NCBI GenBank assembly: GCA_020638735.1
Contig: JACKHZ010000008.1
Coordinates: forward strand, 1,178,001-1,242,000
Origin: Planctomycetota bacterium
GTDB lineage: Bacteria; Planctomycetota; UBA1135; UBA2386
Length of the DNA: 64,000 bases
Direction of reading: 5' to 3'
The notes beneath the pieces are model-generated. The model saw nothing but the letters and a program-made list of their open reading frames with translations, did not search any database and was not told the origin of the DNA. Shown piece after piece: positions 1 to 9,408 of this stretch (its first letter is position 1; every line of letters begins with the position of its first letter). A program made the position numbers and the translations under genes.

Positions 1-43
1 GCGCGCGCAGGTGCACGACCCCGAGCAGCGGTCGCGGGCTCAT
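1..43 (-). CDS. 5' end of an unidentified gene, cut by window edge
   Basis: An ATG on the minus strand at 43 overlaps the stop codon of the upstream glycosyltransferase by 4 bp (ATGA), the same coupling used between the next two genes upstream. Only 14 codons are visible (MSPRPLLGVVHLRA), too few to assign a family. The overlap and the context, downstream of a glycosyltransferase and a flippase, suggest another member of the same polysaccharide operon. Its existence rests on the overlap pattern alone. Confidence 0.45.
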   Translation of the reverse strand, partial: MSPRPLLGVVHLRA

Positions 44-912
44 CGGCGCAGCAACGACCGCAGCCGCATCTTGAAGCCCTTCCACGTCGGCGCCAGCGCC
101 TGGGCCTCGGCGATCACCTTGTCGGCGTCGCCGTGCCGTCCTTCGCCGAGCAGGTCCCAGGCCAGGTCGAGCCGCACCGCGGCGCGCCGTCGCTTGATCA
201 GCGTCTGGAAGTGCGCCTCGCCCTCGTGGTGGTGCGCGATGCGCTCGAGGATGCGATCGACGCCGCGCAGGAAGCGACCGTTGGCCGACAGGCTGCCCTC
301 GTGCACCCGGTAGAACGTCATCGGCCGCGACGAGTAGGCGATCGGCTCCTCGGCCGCCATGCGCAACCAGAGGTCGTAGTCCTCGGTCGCGACGAGGTCC
401 GGCGACTCGTCGAAGCCGCCGGCCTTGACCACGGCCGCGCGGCGCGCCACCACCGAGCTGCAGACGACCGGGTTGCCGAGCAGCAGGTACTCGAGCGTCA
501 GCACGTGCGGCACGCTGCGGCGCTCGTTCTTGCGGCCCTCGACGCGGTCGCCGCGCACGATCCACGCGTCGGTGGCGTGGCAGCTGGCGCCCAACTCGAC
601 GAGGCGGTCGACGGCGCGTTCGAGCTTGTCCGGCACGTACCAGTCGTCGGCGTCGCAGAAGGCCACGAACTCGGTCGTGGCCAGCTCGAGGCCGCGGTTG
701 CGGGCCGCGCCGGGCCCGCGCTGCTGCTGCCGCACGACGGTCGCGCCGAGGCGTTCGGCGATCGCCGCGGTGTCGTCGGTCGAACCGTCGTCGACGACGA
801 CGACCTGCGCCGGCGGCGTCGTCTGGGTCTGCAGCGCCCGCAGCGTCACCTCGAGGAACGGCGCCGCCTGGAACGCCGGCACGACGACGGTCACGGGGGC
901 GGTGCGGGTCAT
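40..912 (-). CDS. Family 2 glycosyltransferase
   Basis: This 290-residue protein begins with the GT-A fold signature of family 2 glycosyltransferases: a VTVVVPAFQAAPFLEVTLRA strand-helix at residues 6-25, then VVVVDDGSTDDT, the nucleotide-sugar binding loop with the acidic pair, and FCDADDWY, the DxD-type metal-binding motif near residue 90. Such enzymes move a sugar from an NDP-sugar to a lipid-linked or growing glycan at the cytoplasmic face of the membrane. A longer in-frame reading extends upstream, but this ATG is the natural start: it gives the expected family N-terminus and overlaps the flippase stop by 4 bp. Donor and acceptor cannot be told from sequence. It probably forms an operon with the flippase and the gene at 1-43. 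Confidence 0.9.
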   Translation of the reverse strand: MTRTAPVTVVVPAFQAAPFLEVTLRALQTQTTPPAQVVVVDDGSTDDTAAIAERLGATVVRQQQRGPGAARNRGLELATTEFVAFCDADDWYVPDKLERAVDRLVELGASCHATDAWIVRGDRVEGRKNERRSVPHVLTLEYLLLGNPVVCSSVVARRAAVVKAGGFDESPDLVATEDYDLWLRMAAEEPIAYSSRPMTFYRVHEGSLSANGRFLRGVDRILERIAHHHEGEAHFQTLIKRRRAAVRLDLAWDLLGEGRHGDADKVIAEAQALAPTWKGFKMRLRSLLRR

Positions 913-2348
913 GGCTTTTGGCGGCGCAGCTTGCCGAGCACGGCGGCCGCGATCTCGCGAATGTAGCGGAAGTCCTCGACGTGCACGAACAGGCAGCGCC
1001 ACGCGGACGTGCCGGTGCTGGCCGAGTAGGCGACCAGGGTCCAGAGCGTGCCGATCAGGTAGGCGACGGTCGAGGCGATCGCCGCTCCCTTCGCACCTTC
1101 GCCCGGCACCAGCCAGAGGTCGAGGCCGAGCATCACCACCAGCACCAGCACCTGCGCGTTGACGCAGGTCTGCAGCCGGTCGCGCGCTGCCAGGTCGGCC
1201 TGCAACACCTTCGAGACCGTGAACCCGACCGTGCCCGGCACCAGGACCCACAGGCACTCGCTGACCGGCGCGCTCCAGCCGTCGTACCAGGTCGAAGGGT
1301 CCTTGCCCGCCAGCCAGGTGATCGTGCCCATGATCGGGTCGACCAGCAGCACGATCGCCACCGCGCCCAGCAGCGAGATCAGCAGCCCGAGCCTCGACAG
1401 CACCGGCGTCAGCTGCCGCGCCTGCTCGTGCGAGCTGCCGGCAACCTTGGAGAAGAACAGGTCGCGCATCGCCTCGGGGAAGTGCCAGACCAGCTCGGCC
1501 CAGGTGACCGCCATCGAGTAGTAGGCGACCTGCGTCATCGCCACGTTCTTCACCGCCAGGACCGCCTCGTCGTCCATGCCGTCGACGAAGCGGGACGTCG
1601 CGTAGATGAAGCCGAGCACCACCAGGTCGAGCCGGTGGTTCAGGTAGGTCAACGTCGAGGTCAGGTTGGCGCGCCAGCCGTAGCGCAGCGCCTCGCCGAG
1701 ATAGCCGCGGTCGACGCGCGCGCGCACGGTGACGACCTTGCGCACCATCCACAGCGACAACAGCGCGATGCCGAACGTCGACACCAGCCGCCCCCACGCC
1801 ACCGCCAGCGGCACGTCGCCCTTCGTCACCGAGCCGCCGAGCAGGTAGAAGATCGCGAAGAAGGCCGGCAGGAAGCCGATCGACGTCGCCACGTGCACGA
1901 CGCCGTAGTCCTTGATGCGCTCGGTCGCCAGCTGCGTGCTGTTGGCGTAGCTGGCGACCAGCAGCAGCGGCACCACCAGGCAGATCGGCAGCACGCCGAA
2001 CCAGTCGAGCCGCCACTCCGGATCGAGCCACGGCATCACGTAGAGGCAGAACAGCAGCGCGGCGCCGGCCACCGCGCCGCCCCATACGAGCGCCACCGTC
2101 AGCGAGGTCTCGAACGCGACCTGCGCCGCGACCTTGCCCCGCCGCACGAAGTAGACCAGTGACGTCGCCAGCCCCAGGTTGGCGACCGCACCGAGGATGA
2201 ACGGCAGCGACGCCGCGACGCCGGATCGCCCGTGCTCCTGCGGCTGGTTGGCGGTCAGCAGGTACAGGATCAGGCCGCCGCCCTTGTCCACGGCCACGAC
2301 CAGCGCGTGGACCAGGAACGTGAACACGACCCAGCGCCGGAAGTTCAT
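909..2348 (-). CDS. Wzx-like polysaccharide flippase (MATE/MOP superfamily)
   Basis: A 479-residue integral membrane protein with about 12-14 hydrophobic segments spread over its whole length, matching the size and pattern of oligosaccharide flippases (Wzx, PST family). The first helix starts within ten residues of the N-terminus (FTFLVHALVVAVDKGGGLI), as usual in the family. Such proteins move undecaprenyl-linked repeat units across the inner membrane. It overlaps the downstream family 2 glycosyltransferase by 4 bp, so the two are probably co-translated. The assignment rests on topology and neighbourhood; a related MOP exporter with another lipid-linked cargo is possible. Confidence 0.8.
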   Translation of the reverse strand: MNFRRWVVFTFLVHALVVAVDKGGGLILYLLTANQPQEHGRSGVAASLPFILGAVANLGLATSLVYFVRRGKVAAQVAFETSLTVALVWGGAVAGAALLFCLYVMPWLDPEWRLDWFGVLPICLVVPLLLVASYANSTQLATERIKDYGVVHVATSIGFLPAFFAIFYLLGGSVTKGDVPLAVAWGRLVSTFGIALLSLWMVRKVVTVRARVDRGYLGEALRYGWRANLTSTLTYLNHRLDLVVLGFIYATSRFVDGMDDEAVLAVKNVAMTQVAYYSMAVTWAELVWHFPEAMRDLFFSKVAGSSHEQARQLTPVLSRLGLLISLLGAVAIVLLVDPIMGTITWLAGKDPSTWYDGWSAPVSECLWVLVPGTVGFTVSKVLQADLAARDRLQTCVNAQVLVLVVMLGLDLWLVPGEGAKGAAIASTVAYLIGTLWTLVAYSASTGTSAWRCLFVHVEDFRYIREIAAAVLGKLRRQKP

Positions 2349-2381
2349 GCTCGACTCACCGCGCAGCGCGCGGTGCTCCGG

Positions 2382-3254
2382 TCACCAGGGCAGCTCGGAA
2401 GCCTGGAAGTCCTCCTGGACCTGCGGCAGGAGCTCTTCGACCTGCTCCGGGCTGAGCCCGATCGCGTCGTACACGGCGTGCTCCATCGGCCCGACCCGGG
2501 TCCCGACGGTCGACGGCACCTGCGCGTTCCAGGCCAGCTGGTCGGCGAGGTGGATGAGTGAGGACAGCGAACGATGGAAGGGGTCTCGGGAGGGCGCGTG
2601 GTGATACCGGATCGCGATCGCCAGATCCTCCGGCAACGACCACTTGATCGCCAGGACGGAGCCGACGTCGGCGTGGGTGAAGCCGAAGTCCTCCATCTCC
2701 TGCTCGAACTCCGGATGGCCCGACTGCACGGACTTGCGCAGCATCGCCAGGTAGCGCGGCGCCATCTTCTCCATCAGCAGGATCTTGCCGATGTCGTGCA
2801 GCAGACCGGCGACGTAGGCGTCCTCCGGGTGCATGTCCTCGAACACGTTGCTGCTGGTGGCGAGCGCGCGCGCCGCGACGCCGGCGTAGACCGCGTGGCG
2901 CCAGAACGCCGACGGGTCGAAGTGCTGGATCTTCTCGCGGCGCTTGCCGAACGCCGAGAACACGGCGGCCTTCAGGGCGACCTTCTTGGTCATGTTGAAG
3001 CCCATGACCGAGATCGCCAGGCTGACCGACGACACGCGCACCTGCAGGCCGTAGTAGGCGGAGTTGACGATGCGCAGGATGTTGGCCGACACCGCGGGGT
3101 CGGCCGAGATGACCTTGGCGACGTCGGCCGCCGAAGTGTCAGGATTGGCCATGACCTCGTTGAGCCGGACGAGCACCTCGGGCATCGTCGGAAGGTCGAT
3201 CGTGCTGTTGACGAGCGACAGGATGTTGGTCGATGAACTCGTGCTGTCGGCCAT
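2382..3254 (-). CDS. HDOD-domain signalling protein
   Basis: This 290-residue protein matches the HDOD domain over most of its length: the opening LPTMPEVLVRLNEVM (about residues 20-34), the SADPAVSANILRIVNSAYYG segment, the ISVMGFN motif, and GLLHDIGKILL near residue 150, where an HD pair is retained. HDOD proteins are regulators related to HD-GYP phosphodiesterases and are common in motility, secretion and c-di-GMP networks; most are thought not to hydrolyse nucleotides. No receiver or other output domain is attached, so it probably acts through partners. It is transcribed away from the glycosyltransferase at 3279, with 24 bp between start codons. Target unknown. Confidence 0.9.
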   Translation of the reverse strand: MADSTSSSTNILSLVNSTIDLPTMPEVLVRLNEVMANPDTSAADVAKVISADPAVSANILRIVNSAYYGLQVRVSSVSLAISVMGFNMTKKVALKAAVFSAFGKRREKIQHFDPSAFWRHAVYAGVAARALATSSNVFEDMHPEDAYVAGLLHDIGKILLMEKMAPRYLAMLRKSVQSGHPEFEQEMEDFGFTHADVGSVLAIKWSLPEDLAIAIRYHHAPSRDPFHRSLSSLIHLADQLAWNAQVPSTVGTRVGPMEHAVYDAIGLSPEQVEELLPQVQEDFQASELPW

Positions 3255-3278
3255 GGACGTGCTCCGACGCTCCTATCG

Positions 3279-4523
3279 GTGACAACGCCGCTTCCACTTG
3301 ACCCCGTCGCCGTGATCGCCCCGAAGTCCGCCGCCCGTGTCGTGTTCCTGTGCCAGCGCGTGCCGTGGCCGCCAGACCGCGGCGACCGCATCACGACCTG
3401 GCACTTCCTGCAGCACCTGCTCGAGCGCGGCGTCGAGGTCCGCGTCGGCTGCTTCCGCGAGGAGGCCCGCGACGCCGACGCAGTCGCCTTCCTGCAGCAA
3501 CGTTGCGCCGAGGTCGTGGCGCCGATGCTGGACCGGCGGGTGCGCAAGCTGACCAGCCTGCGCGGTTTGCTGACCGGCGAGGCGCTGACCCTGCCGTTCT
3601 TCCGCAGCGGCGAGCTGCGGGCGGCGATGACCCGCTGGACCGCGACCCCGCCCGACCTGACCTACGTCTACTCGTCCTCGATGGCGCAGTACGCGCTCGG
3701 CCGGCCGGCGCGCGCCAGCCTGATGCAGTTCGCCGAGCTCGACTCGGACAAGTGGCGGCAGTACGCGACGGTGAGCGGGCCGCTCGGCCGCTGGATCTAC
3801 GGCCGCGAGGCCAGGCGGCTGCTGGCCTTCGAAGACCGCGTCGCGCGCACGCTGTCGCGCTCGGTGGTGGTCAGCGAGGTCGAACGCGAGCTGTTCCGCG
3901 AGCGCATTCCGGGCGTCGAACCCGCGGTGCTGCCCAACGGCGTCGACGTCGCACACTTCGCGTCCAGCGGCGACGCCGAACGCCACCCGCACACGGTCGT
4001 GTTCACCGGCGTGATGGACTACGAACCCAACGTCGACGGCGTCTGCTGGTTCGTCGAGCGCTGCTGGCCGGCGCTGCGCGCGCGCTTCCCCGACGCGCGC
4101 TTCCTGATCGTCGGCAGCAAACCGGTGCCGAAGGTGCTCGCGTTGGCGGGACAGCCCGGCGTGACGGTGACGGGCCGCGTCGAGACGACGCCGCCGTGGT
4201 TCGACAAGGCGTCGGTCGCGATCGCGCCGCTGCGGCTGGCGCGCGGCGTGCAGAACAAGGTGCTCGAGGCGCTGAGCATGGCGTTGCCGGTGGTCAGTTC
4301 GCCCCAGGCCGCGCAGGGGCTGGGCGACGTGCCCGCCGACAGCGTGGTCATCGCCGACGGCGAGGCGGCCACGGTCGACACGGTGAGCCGCTGGTTCGCC
4401 GACCCGGCGCGGGCCCGCCGCGATGGCTCGGCGGCGGCGGAGTGGGTTCGGCGCGAGTGGCGCTGGGAGCGCATGTACGAGCGCTTCGACGCGCTGGTCG
4501 CCGAGCTCGGTGTCACCCTCTGA
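3279..4523 (+). CDS. Family 4 glycosyltransferase, TIGR03087-like
   Basis: A 414-residue GT-B glycosyltransferase. The N-terminal segment VVFLCQRVPWPPDRGDR (about residues 21-37) and the following VRVGCFREE resemble the TIGR03087 group, sugar transferases linked to exopolysaccharide/exosortase loci. The C-terminal half has the donor-binding pattern PNGVDVAHF, VVFTGVMDYEPNVDG, FLIVGSKP, and a KVLEALSMALPVVSSPQAAQGL block with the family's usual acidic residue. The GTG start at 3279 is the most upstream choice. A GTG 11 codons later (3312) lies nearer the first beta-strand and is equally possible. It diverges from the HDOD gene and probably contributes to the same surface glycan as the genes at 1-2348. 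Confidence 0.87.
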   Translation: MTTPLPLDPVAVIAPKSAARVVFLCQRVPWPPDRGDRITTWHFLQHLLERGVEVRVGCFREEARDADAVAFLQQRCAEVVAPMLDRRVRKLTSLRGLLTGEALTLPFFRSGELRAAMTRWTATPPDLTYVYSSSMAQYALGRPARASLMQFAELDSDKWRQYATVSGPLGRWIYGREARRLLAFEDRVARTLSRSVVVSEVERELFRERIPGVEPAVLPNGVDVAHFASSGDAERHPHTVVFTGVMDYEPNVDGVCWFVERCWPALRARFPDARFLIVGSKPVPKVLALAGQPGVTVTGRVETTPPWFDKASVAIAPLRLARGVQNKVLEALSMALPVVSSPQAAQGLGDVPADSVVIADGEAATVDTVSRWFADPARARRDGSAAAEWVRREWRWERMYERFDALVAELGVTL

Positions 4524-4553
4524 AGCGCACGCCCCCGGCTGGCCTCGGGACGC

Positions 4554-5258
4554 TCAGGCGTCTTCGAGCCGGAACTCGACGGTGATCTCGGTCACGCTGG
4601 CGACCGGTTCGCCGCGCTCCCTGGCCGGGGAGAAGCGCCAGCCGCGCGCGGCGCGCACGGCTTCACGATTGAACGCCTCGTGCCGCGACGGTCGACGCAC
4701 GGCCACTTCTACGACTTCGCCGTCCGCCGCCACCGAGACAGCCAGCACGACCGCGCCTTCGTGGCGCAGCCGTCGCTCGCGCTCTGGGTAGCGCGGCGGA
4801 GCGTTGTCGGCGCGCTGCGCCTCGACGAACTCCTGCGGCGGAGCAGACGGCGCCGCCGGCTGGGCGACAGCGTCCGGCGGCACCTCGACCTCTGGCAGCC
4901 GCTCGACCTCCGTCGGCGGCTGCGGCTCCTGCTGCGGCGTTCGGACCCGCGCCAGCGGCTGGCTCGACAGACGGTCTGCGGGCAGTTCGCGATCGACCGG
5001 CGGGGTCTCCGGCGCGGCCGGCTCCACCTCGTCGAACAGCACCATGTCCGGCACGTCGGCCTCGACCTCCACCTGCTCGGCCTCGACGGGCGGCACCGGC
5101 ACGGGCGGCGGGGCCGGCACCGCGGCCTGCGTCGTCTGGATCTCGATGCGCGCCGGCGGGGTCGGTCCCTGCTCCCTGGCGTACGCGCCGAAGCCGATCG
5201 CGGCACCGATCGCGGTGCCGTGCAGGACGATCGACAGGACCAGGAGGGACGGACGCAC
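4554..5258 (-). CDS. TonB family energy-transducing protein
   Basis: With a GTG start the protein is 234 residues: a short N-terminal membrane helix (LLVLSIVLHGTAIGAAIGFG), a long proline/glutamate-rich spacer (about residues 30-150, including VPAPPPVPVPPVEAEQVEVE), and a C-terminal TonB domain. The domain shows the family pattern PPRYPERERRLRHEGAVVLA, then V..DG.V, A.NREAVRAARGWRFSPA. TonB proteins couple the proton motive force, through ExbB/ExbD, to outer-membrane receptors. No exbB, exbD or receptor gene is next to it, so partners must be elsewhere. The frame stays open upstream of 5258, but no ATG gives a better N-terminus. It diverges from the ABC ATPase at 5364 across 105 bp. Confidence 0.85.
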   Translation of the reverse strand: MRPSLLVLSIVLHGTAIGAAIGFGAYAREQGPTPPARIEIQTTQAAVPAPPPVPVPPVEAEQVEVEADVPDMVLFDEVEPAAPETPPVDRELPADRLSSQPLARVRTPQQEPQPPTEVERLPEVEVPPDAVAQPAAPSAPPQEFVEAQRADNAPPRYPERERRLRHEGAVVLAVSVAADGEVVEVAVRRPSRHEAFNREAVRAARGWRFSPARERGEPVASVTEITVEFRLEDA

Positions 5259-5363
5259 GAGGGGCGGAACGATACCCGAAGGCCGGCGGTTCGCACGATC
5301 CCGCTCCCGGCCGCGTTCGGGCGCGCCCTGGTGCCGACGCGGCGACCGGGCCAAGATGCGCCG

Positions 5364-6125
<762 letters not shown>

Positions 6126-6151
6126 CGGCGCGGCCGCGCGGTCGGGCCCCG

Positions 6152-9100
6152 CTACTGCTCGTAGACGACGGTCAGCTGGTCGACGGCGACCTGCGTCGCG
6201 ATCGTCCGGTCGAGCACCACCTGGAAGCGGAACGCGTTGAAGCCCTCCGCGGCGATGCCGATGCGACCGGGACGGTTGCCGACGAACTCGCGCCACGGCC
6301 CGAGCTCGATCACTTCGCCGGAACCGGGTTCGATGCGCGCCGCCTGGAACATGGCCCGCACCGGCGCGCCGACCGTCGCCGCCATCGGCGCCACCGCCGG
6401 ATCGTCGCTGAAGGTCGTCGCCACGCCGTTGACCAGCGCGACCAGCTCGTAGCGGCGGTAGTCCACCGGCAGGTCGGTGCCGGTCGAGTAGAACTGCGAC
6501 CGCATCGCGACCAACGGGTCCAGCTCGATCAGCGAGCTGAGGTTCTGCACCGTCGCCGGCGGCTGCATCGACGCCAGCTCGAACAACAACGGCGCGAAGG
6601 TGCGTTCGAAGCGCACGAAGCCGGCACCACCGTCACCGCCGTGGATCTCGACGGTGCCGCCGCCCGGCGCGAGCCCGCCGCCGCCGGTGACGCGGAAGAA
6701 GCCGCCTTGACCGCCGCGCACGTCGATCAGGCCGGCAAGGTCCGTCGCGCCGTCGCACTGCAGCACGATCGAGCCGCCGGAGCCGCCGCCGCCCGGCGCC
6801 GGCTGCGGGCCGGCGCTGGTGCCGATGCGATCCGCCGCGCTGCCGCCGTTGGCCAGCAGCGCGCCGCCGACGTGCACGAACAACTGCGTGCCGGCACGCA
6901 GCGCCATCGCGCCGCCGCCGCCGCCGCCGCCCGAACCCGGCGCCCACTGCCGTGCCAGGGCCAGCGCCAGCGTCGTGTTGCTCGCCGCGCCGCCGCCGCC
7001 GGCGCCGCTGACCAGGAAGTGCTGCGAACTCTGCGGACCGGGCTGCGGGAACAGCACCATCGGCGCGCCCGCCGACGTCGCCGGCCCCATGAACGAGGCC
7101 TGGTTGGGCAGCGGCACCCCGTTCTGCTCGACGCTGGTCACTGCGCCGCCCGCGCCCGACGTCCACATGCTGCCGCCGGCGCCGCCGGCGACCGCCGACA
7201 GCGCGTAGTGCAGCGGCACGGTCGGCGGAGGGCTGGTGGCGAACAGCATGTCGGAGTTGAGGCCGGACGCCGGGAACAGCGCGCTGCCCCGGCCGCCGGT
7301 GCCGATCGCCGACGCGGCGTAGGCGTGGCCCGCCGGCACGTGACAGTCCTCGCCGTCGTGCCCCGCGAACTGGCCTGAGCCGGGCCCGACGCCGAGGCAC
7401 TTGTCGCCACCGTCGCCACCGCGCCCACCGAATGCGCCGCCAGCCGCCCCCGGCTGACCGTTCAGCTGCGTCGTCGCGGGCACCGCCGCGTGCGATCGTC
7501 CGGCGACGTCGAGCACACCCGACACCGCGATGCGACCGACGACGTTGAGCACCGCCGGCGAAGTGCCGACGAAGCGCACGTGCGCGTCGGCCGGCACCGT
7601 CATCGTCGAGAAGAAGAAGCGGCCGTCCGTGACCAGGGCGGCCTGTCCGTCGAGCGTGCTGGATGCCGGGATCGAGGTGTTGTCGCAATCGATCAGGTAG
7701 AGCTCACGGCCGTCGATCTGCGTGCCGGTGTCGGTCGCGAGCGCGAGGTCGAAGGCGCCGTGACGACCGTCCCCGCCGATGCGGCCGAACATGCCGAGGC
7801 CGCCGCCCCAGGTGCCGCCGGACGCCGACGCGTCGAACTGGTCCGCGGTGTCGAACGGCTCGACGATGGAGAAGGTGCCGCTGAGCGGCGCCGAGACGGA
7901 CCAGTCGATGGCGTTGCTGACGATCAGCTGCGCCGGGTTGGCGCCGGGCGCGAAGGCGTAGGCCTGCACGAACACGTCCACGCCGACCAGCTGCGGCGCG
8001 TTGGGGATCACGAAGCCGAACGACAGCGAGGTCGGCGTCAGCACGCTGACACCGAGGCCGAGCAGGTCGGCCGACTGCAGCAGTTCGCAGCCGGTCAGAC
8101 CGAAGCCGCTCAACGACAACGGCAGCGGGAACGCGCCGAAGAACTCGCGGCTCCAACCCATCATCACCGCGGTCGCCGCGATCGGTGCGTTGGTGACGGT
8201 GGCGCTGGCCAACTGGCCGAGCTGCGGCGGCGCCGCTGGATCCGGGACGAAGCCGAGCGCCGGCGAGCCGCAGCCCTGACCGTACGGCATCGCCGAGTCG
8301 TGCAACGTCCACGCGTCGCGCAACAGGCCGCCGTTCTCACCCCCGAACATCGCCGGGCCGCGCAGCTCGCCGTCGGCCATCGCCGCCGCGACACGCGGCG
8401 AGGGCGGCGCGCCGACCGGCTGCAGCTGCGACCAATCGACGCCGTCGTAGCGCCAGGTGTCGCCGCGCTGCTGGGTGTCGAACCCGCCGAACAGGACCAC
8501 CCGCCCGGCCCCGTCGCGCGCCATCGCGTGCTCCCGGCGAGCTGGCGGGAAGTGCGCGGTCACCACCGGCAGCCAGGCCGTTCCCGACCAGCGCCAGGTG
8601 TCCGCGATGTTGCCCAGGGTGGGGTTGCGGCCGCCGAACAGCAGCACCTGCCCCGTCGCGAAGGTCATGGCGTGGCCATCGCGGGCCACCGGACCGCCGG
8701 CGGTGACGACCTGCGTCCACGCCGTGCCGTCGAATTCCCAGGTGTCGGCGAGCATGGTGCCCGGCGCGCCACTGCCGCCGAACAGCACGACGCGCTGCCG
8801 CGTCGCGTCGTAGGCCATCGCGTGGCCGGCACGCGGCGACGGACCCGCGATCACCAGCTGCGACCAGGACGTGCCGTCCCACAGCCAGGTGTCGGCGGTC
8901 GGCGCGCCATCGTCGCCGCCGAACAGCACGACGCGCTGCCGCGCCGCGTCGTAGGCCATCGCGTGGTCGCGGCGCGGCGACGGACCGCTGCCCGGCGCGG
9001 CCAGCTGCCAGGTGCCGGCGTGCAGCCGCCAGGTGTCGCCGAGCAGCCCGACGCCTTCGCCGCCGAACAGCACCACGTCGTGGTGGAACTGGTCGGTGCA

Positions 9101-9232
9101 CAGCGCATGGCCCGAACGCGCCGGTGGTGCACCCGGTGCGGCTTCGCGCACCCAGGAGGTCGTCTGGGTGAGCAGGACGGGAGAGAAGGCGAGCAATGAC
9201 GCAACGCCGGTGGCGACTCTGAGGGCAGACAT
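6152..9232 (-). CDS. Large secreted Kelch-repeat, glycine-rich protein
   Basis: A 1026-residue exported protein. ATG at 9232 is preferred over an upstream ATG because it yields a clean signal peptide (ALRVATGVASLLAFSPVLL). Residues ~25-325 hold six Kelch-type repeats, each about 50 residues, with the pattern PSPR..HAMAYD..RQRVVLFGG......DTW..DGT.W; these should fold into a six-bladed propeller. A second region (~325-480) begins YGQGCGSPALGF, a domain style I associate with planctomycete secreted proteins. Residues ~610-840 contain several glycine-rich runs (GSGGGGGGGAMALRAG). The C-terminal ~150 residues look beta-rich. Probably surface or extracellular; ligand unknown. No sorting motif is obvious at the C-terminus. 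Confidence 0.82.
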   Translation of the reverse strand: MSALRVATGVASLLAFSPVLLTQTTSWVREAAPGAPPARSGHALCTDQFHHDVVLFGGEGVGLLGDTWRLHAGTWQLAAPGSGPSPRRDHAMAYDAARQRVVLFGGDDGAPTADTWLWDGTSWSQLVIAGPSPRAGHAMAYDATRQRVVLFGGSGAPGTMLADTWEFDGTAWTQVVTAGGPVARDGHAMTFATGQVLLFGGRNPTLGNIADTWRWSGTAWLPVVTAHFPPARREHAMARDGAGRVVLFGGFDTQQRGDTWRYDGVDWSQLQPVGAPPSPRVAAAMADGELRGPAMFGGENGGLLRDAWTLHDSAMPYGQGCGSPALGFVPDPAAPPQLGQLASATVTNAPIAATAVMMGWSREFFGAFPLPLSLSGFGLTGCELLQSADLLGLGVSVLTPTSLSFGFVIPNAPQLVGVDVFVQAYAFAPGANPAQLIVSNAIDWSVSAPLSGTFSIVEPFDTADQFDASASGGTWGGGLGMFGRIGGDGRHGAFDLALATDTGTQIDGRELYLIDCDNTSIPASSTLDGQAALVTDGRFFFSTMTVPADAHVRFVGTSPAVLNVVGRIAVSGVLDVAGRSHAAVPATTQLNGQPGAAGGAFGGRGGDGGDKCLGVGPGSGQFAGHDGEDCHVPAGHAYAASAIGTGGRGSALFPASGLNSDMLFATSPPPTVPLHYALSAVAGGAGGSMWTSGAGGAVTSVEQNGVPLPNQASFMGPATSAGAPMVLFPQPGPQSSQHFLVSGAGGGGAASNTTLALALARQWAPGSGGGGGGGAMALRAGTQLFVHVGGALLANGGSAADRIGTSAGPQPAPGGGGSGGSIVLQCDGATDLAGLIDVRGGQGGFFRVTGGGGLAPGGGTVEIHGGDGGAGFVRFERTFAPLLFELASMQPPATVQNLSSLIELDPLVAMRSQFYSTGTDLPVDYRRYELVALVNGVATTFSDDPAVAPMAATVGAPVRAMFQAARIEPGSGEVIELGPWREFVGNRPGRIGIAAEGFNAFRFQVVLDRTIATQVAVDQLTVVYEQ

Positions 9233-9408
9233 GGGTCTCCGCTTCGAAGTGGTTAGCGATTCCCGAGAGGGCGGGTCCGCGAGTACCACCGCCGAGCGGA
9301 ATCGTAACGACGGATCGGCAGCTGTGCGCGATCGCTCGCGCGCGACGCTCCGACATGCGGCACACGCAGGGAACCGACGATGATGGGACGCGTTCGCCCC
9401 GCCCCGCC

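Noticed and set aside
6633..7688. Open frame overlapping the glycine-rich half of the Kelch protein on the same strand
   Set aside because: It is a shifted reading of GC-rich repeats giving arginine-rich sequence; the Kelch frame has a signal peptide and repeat periodicity.
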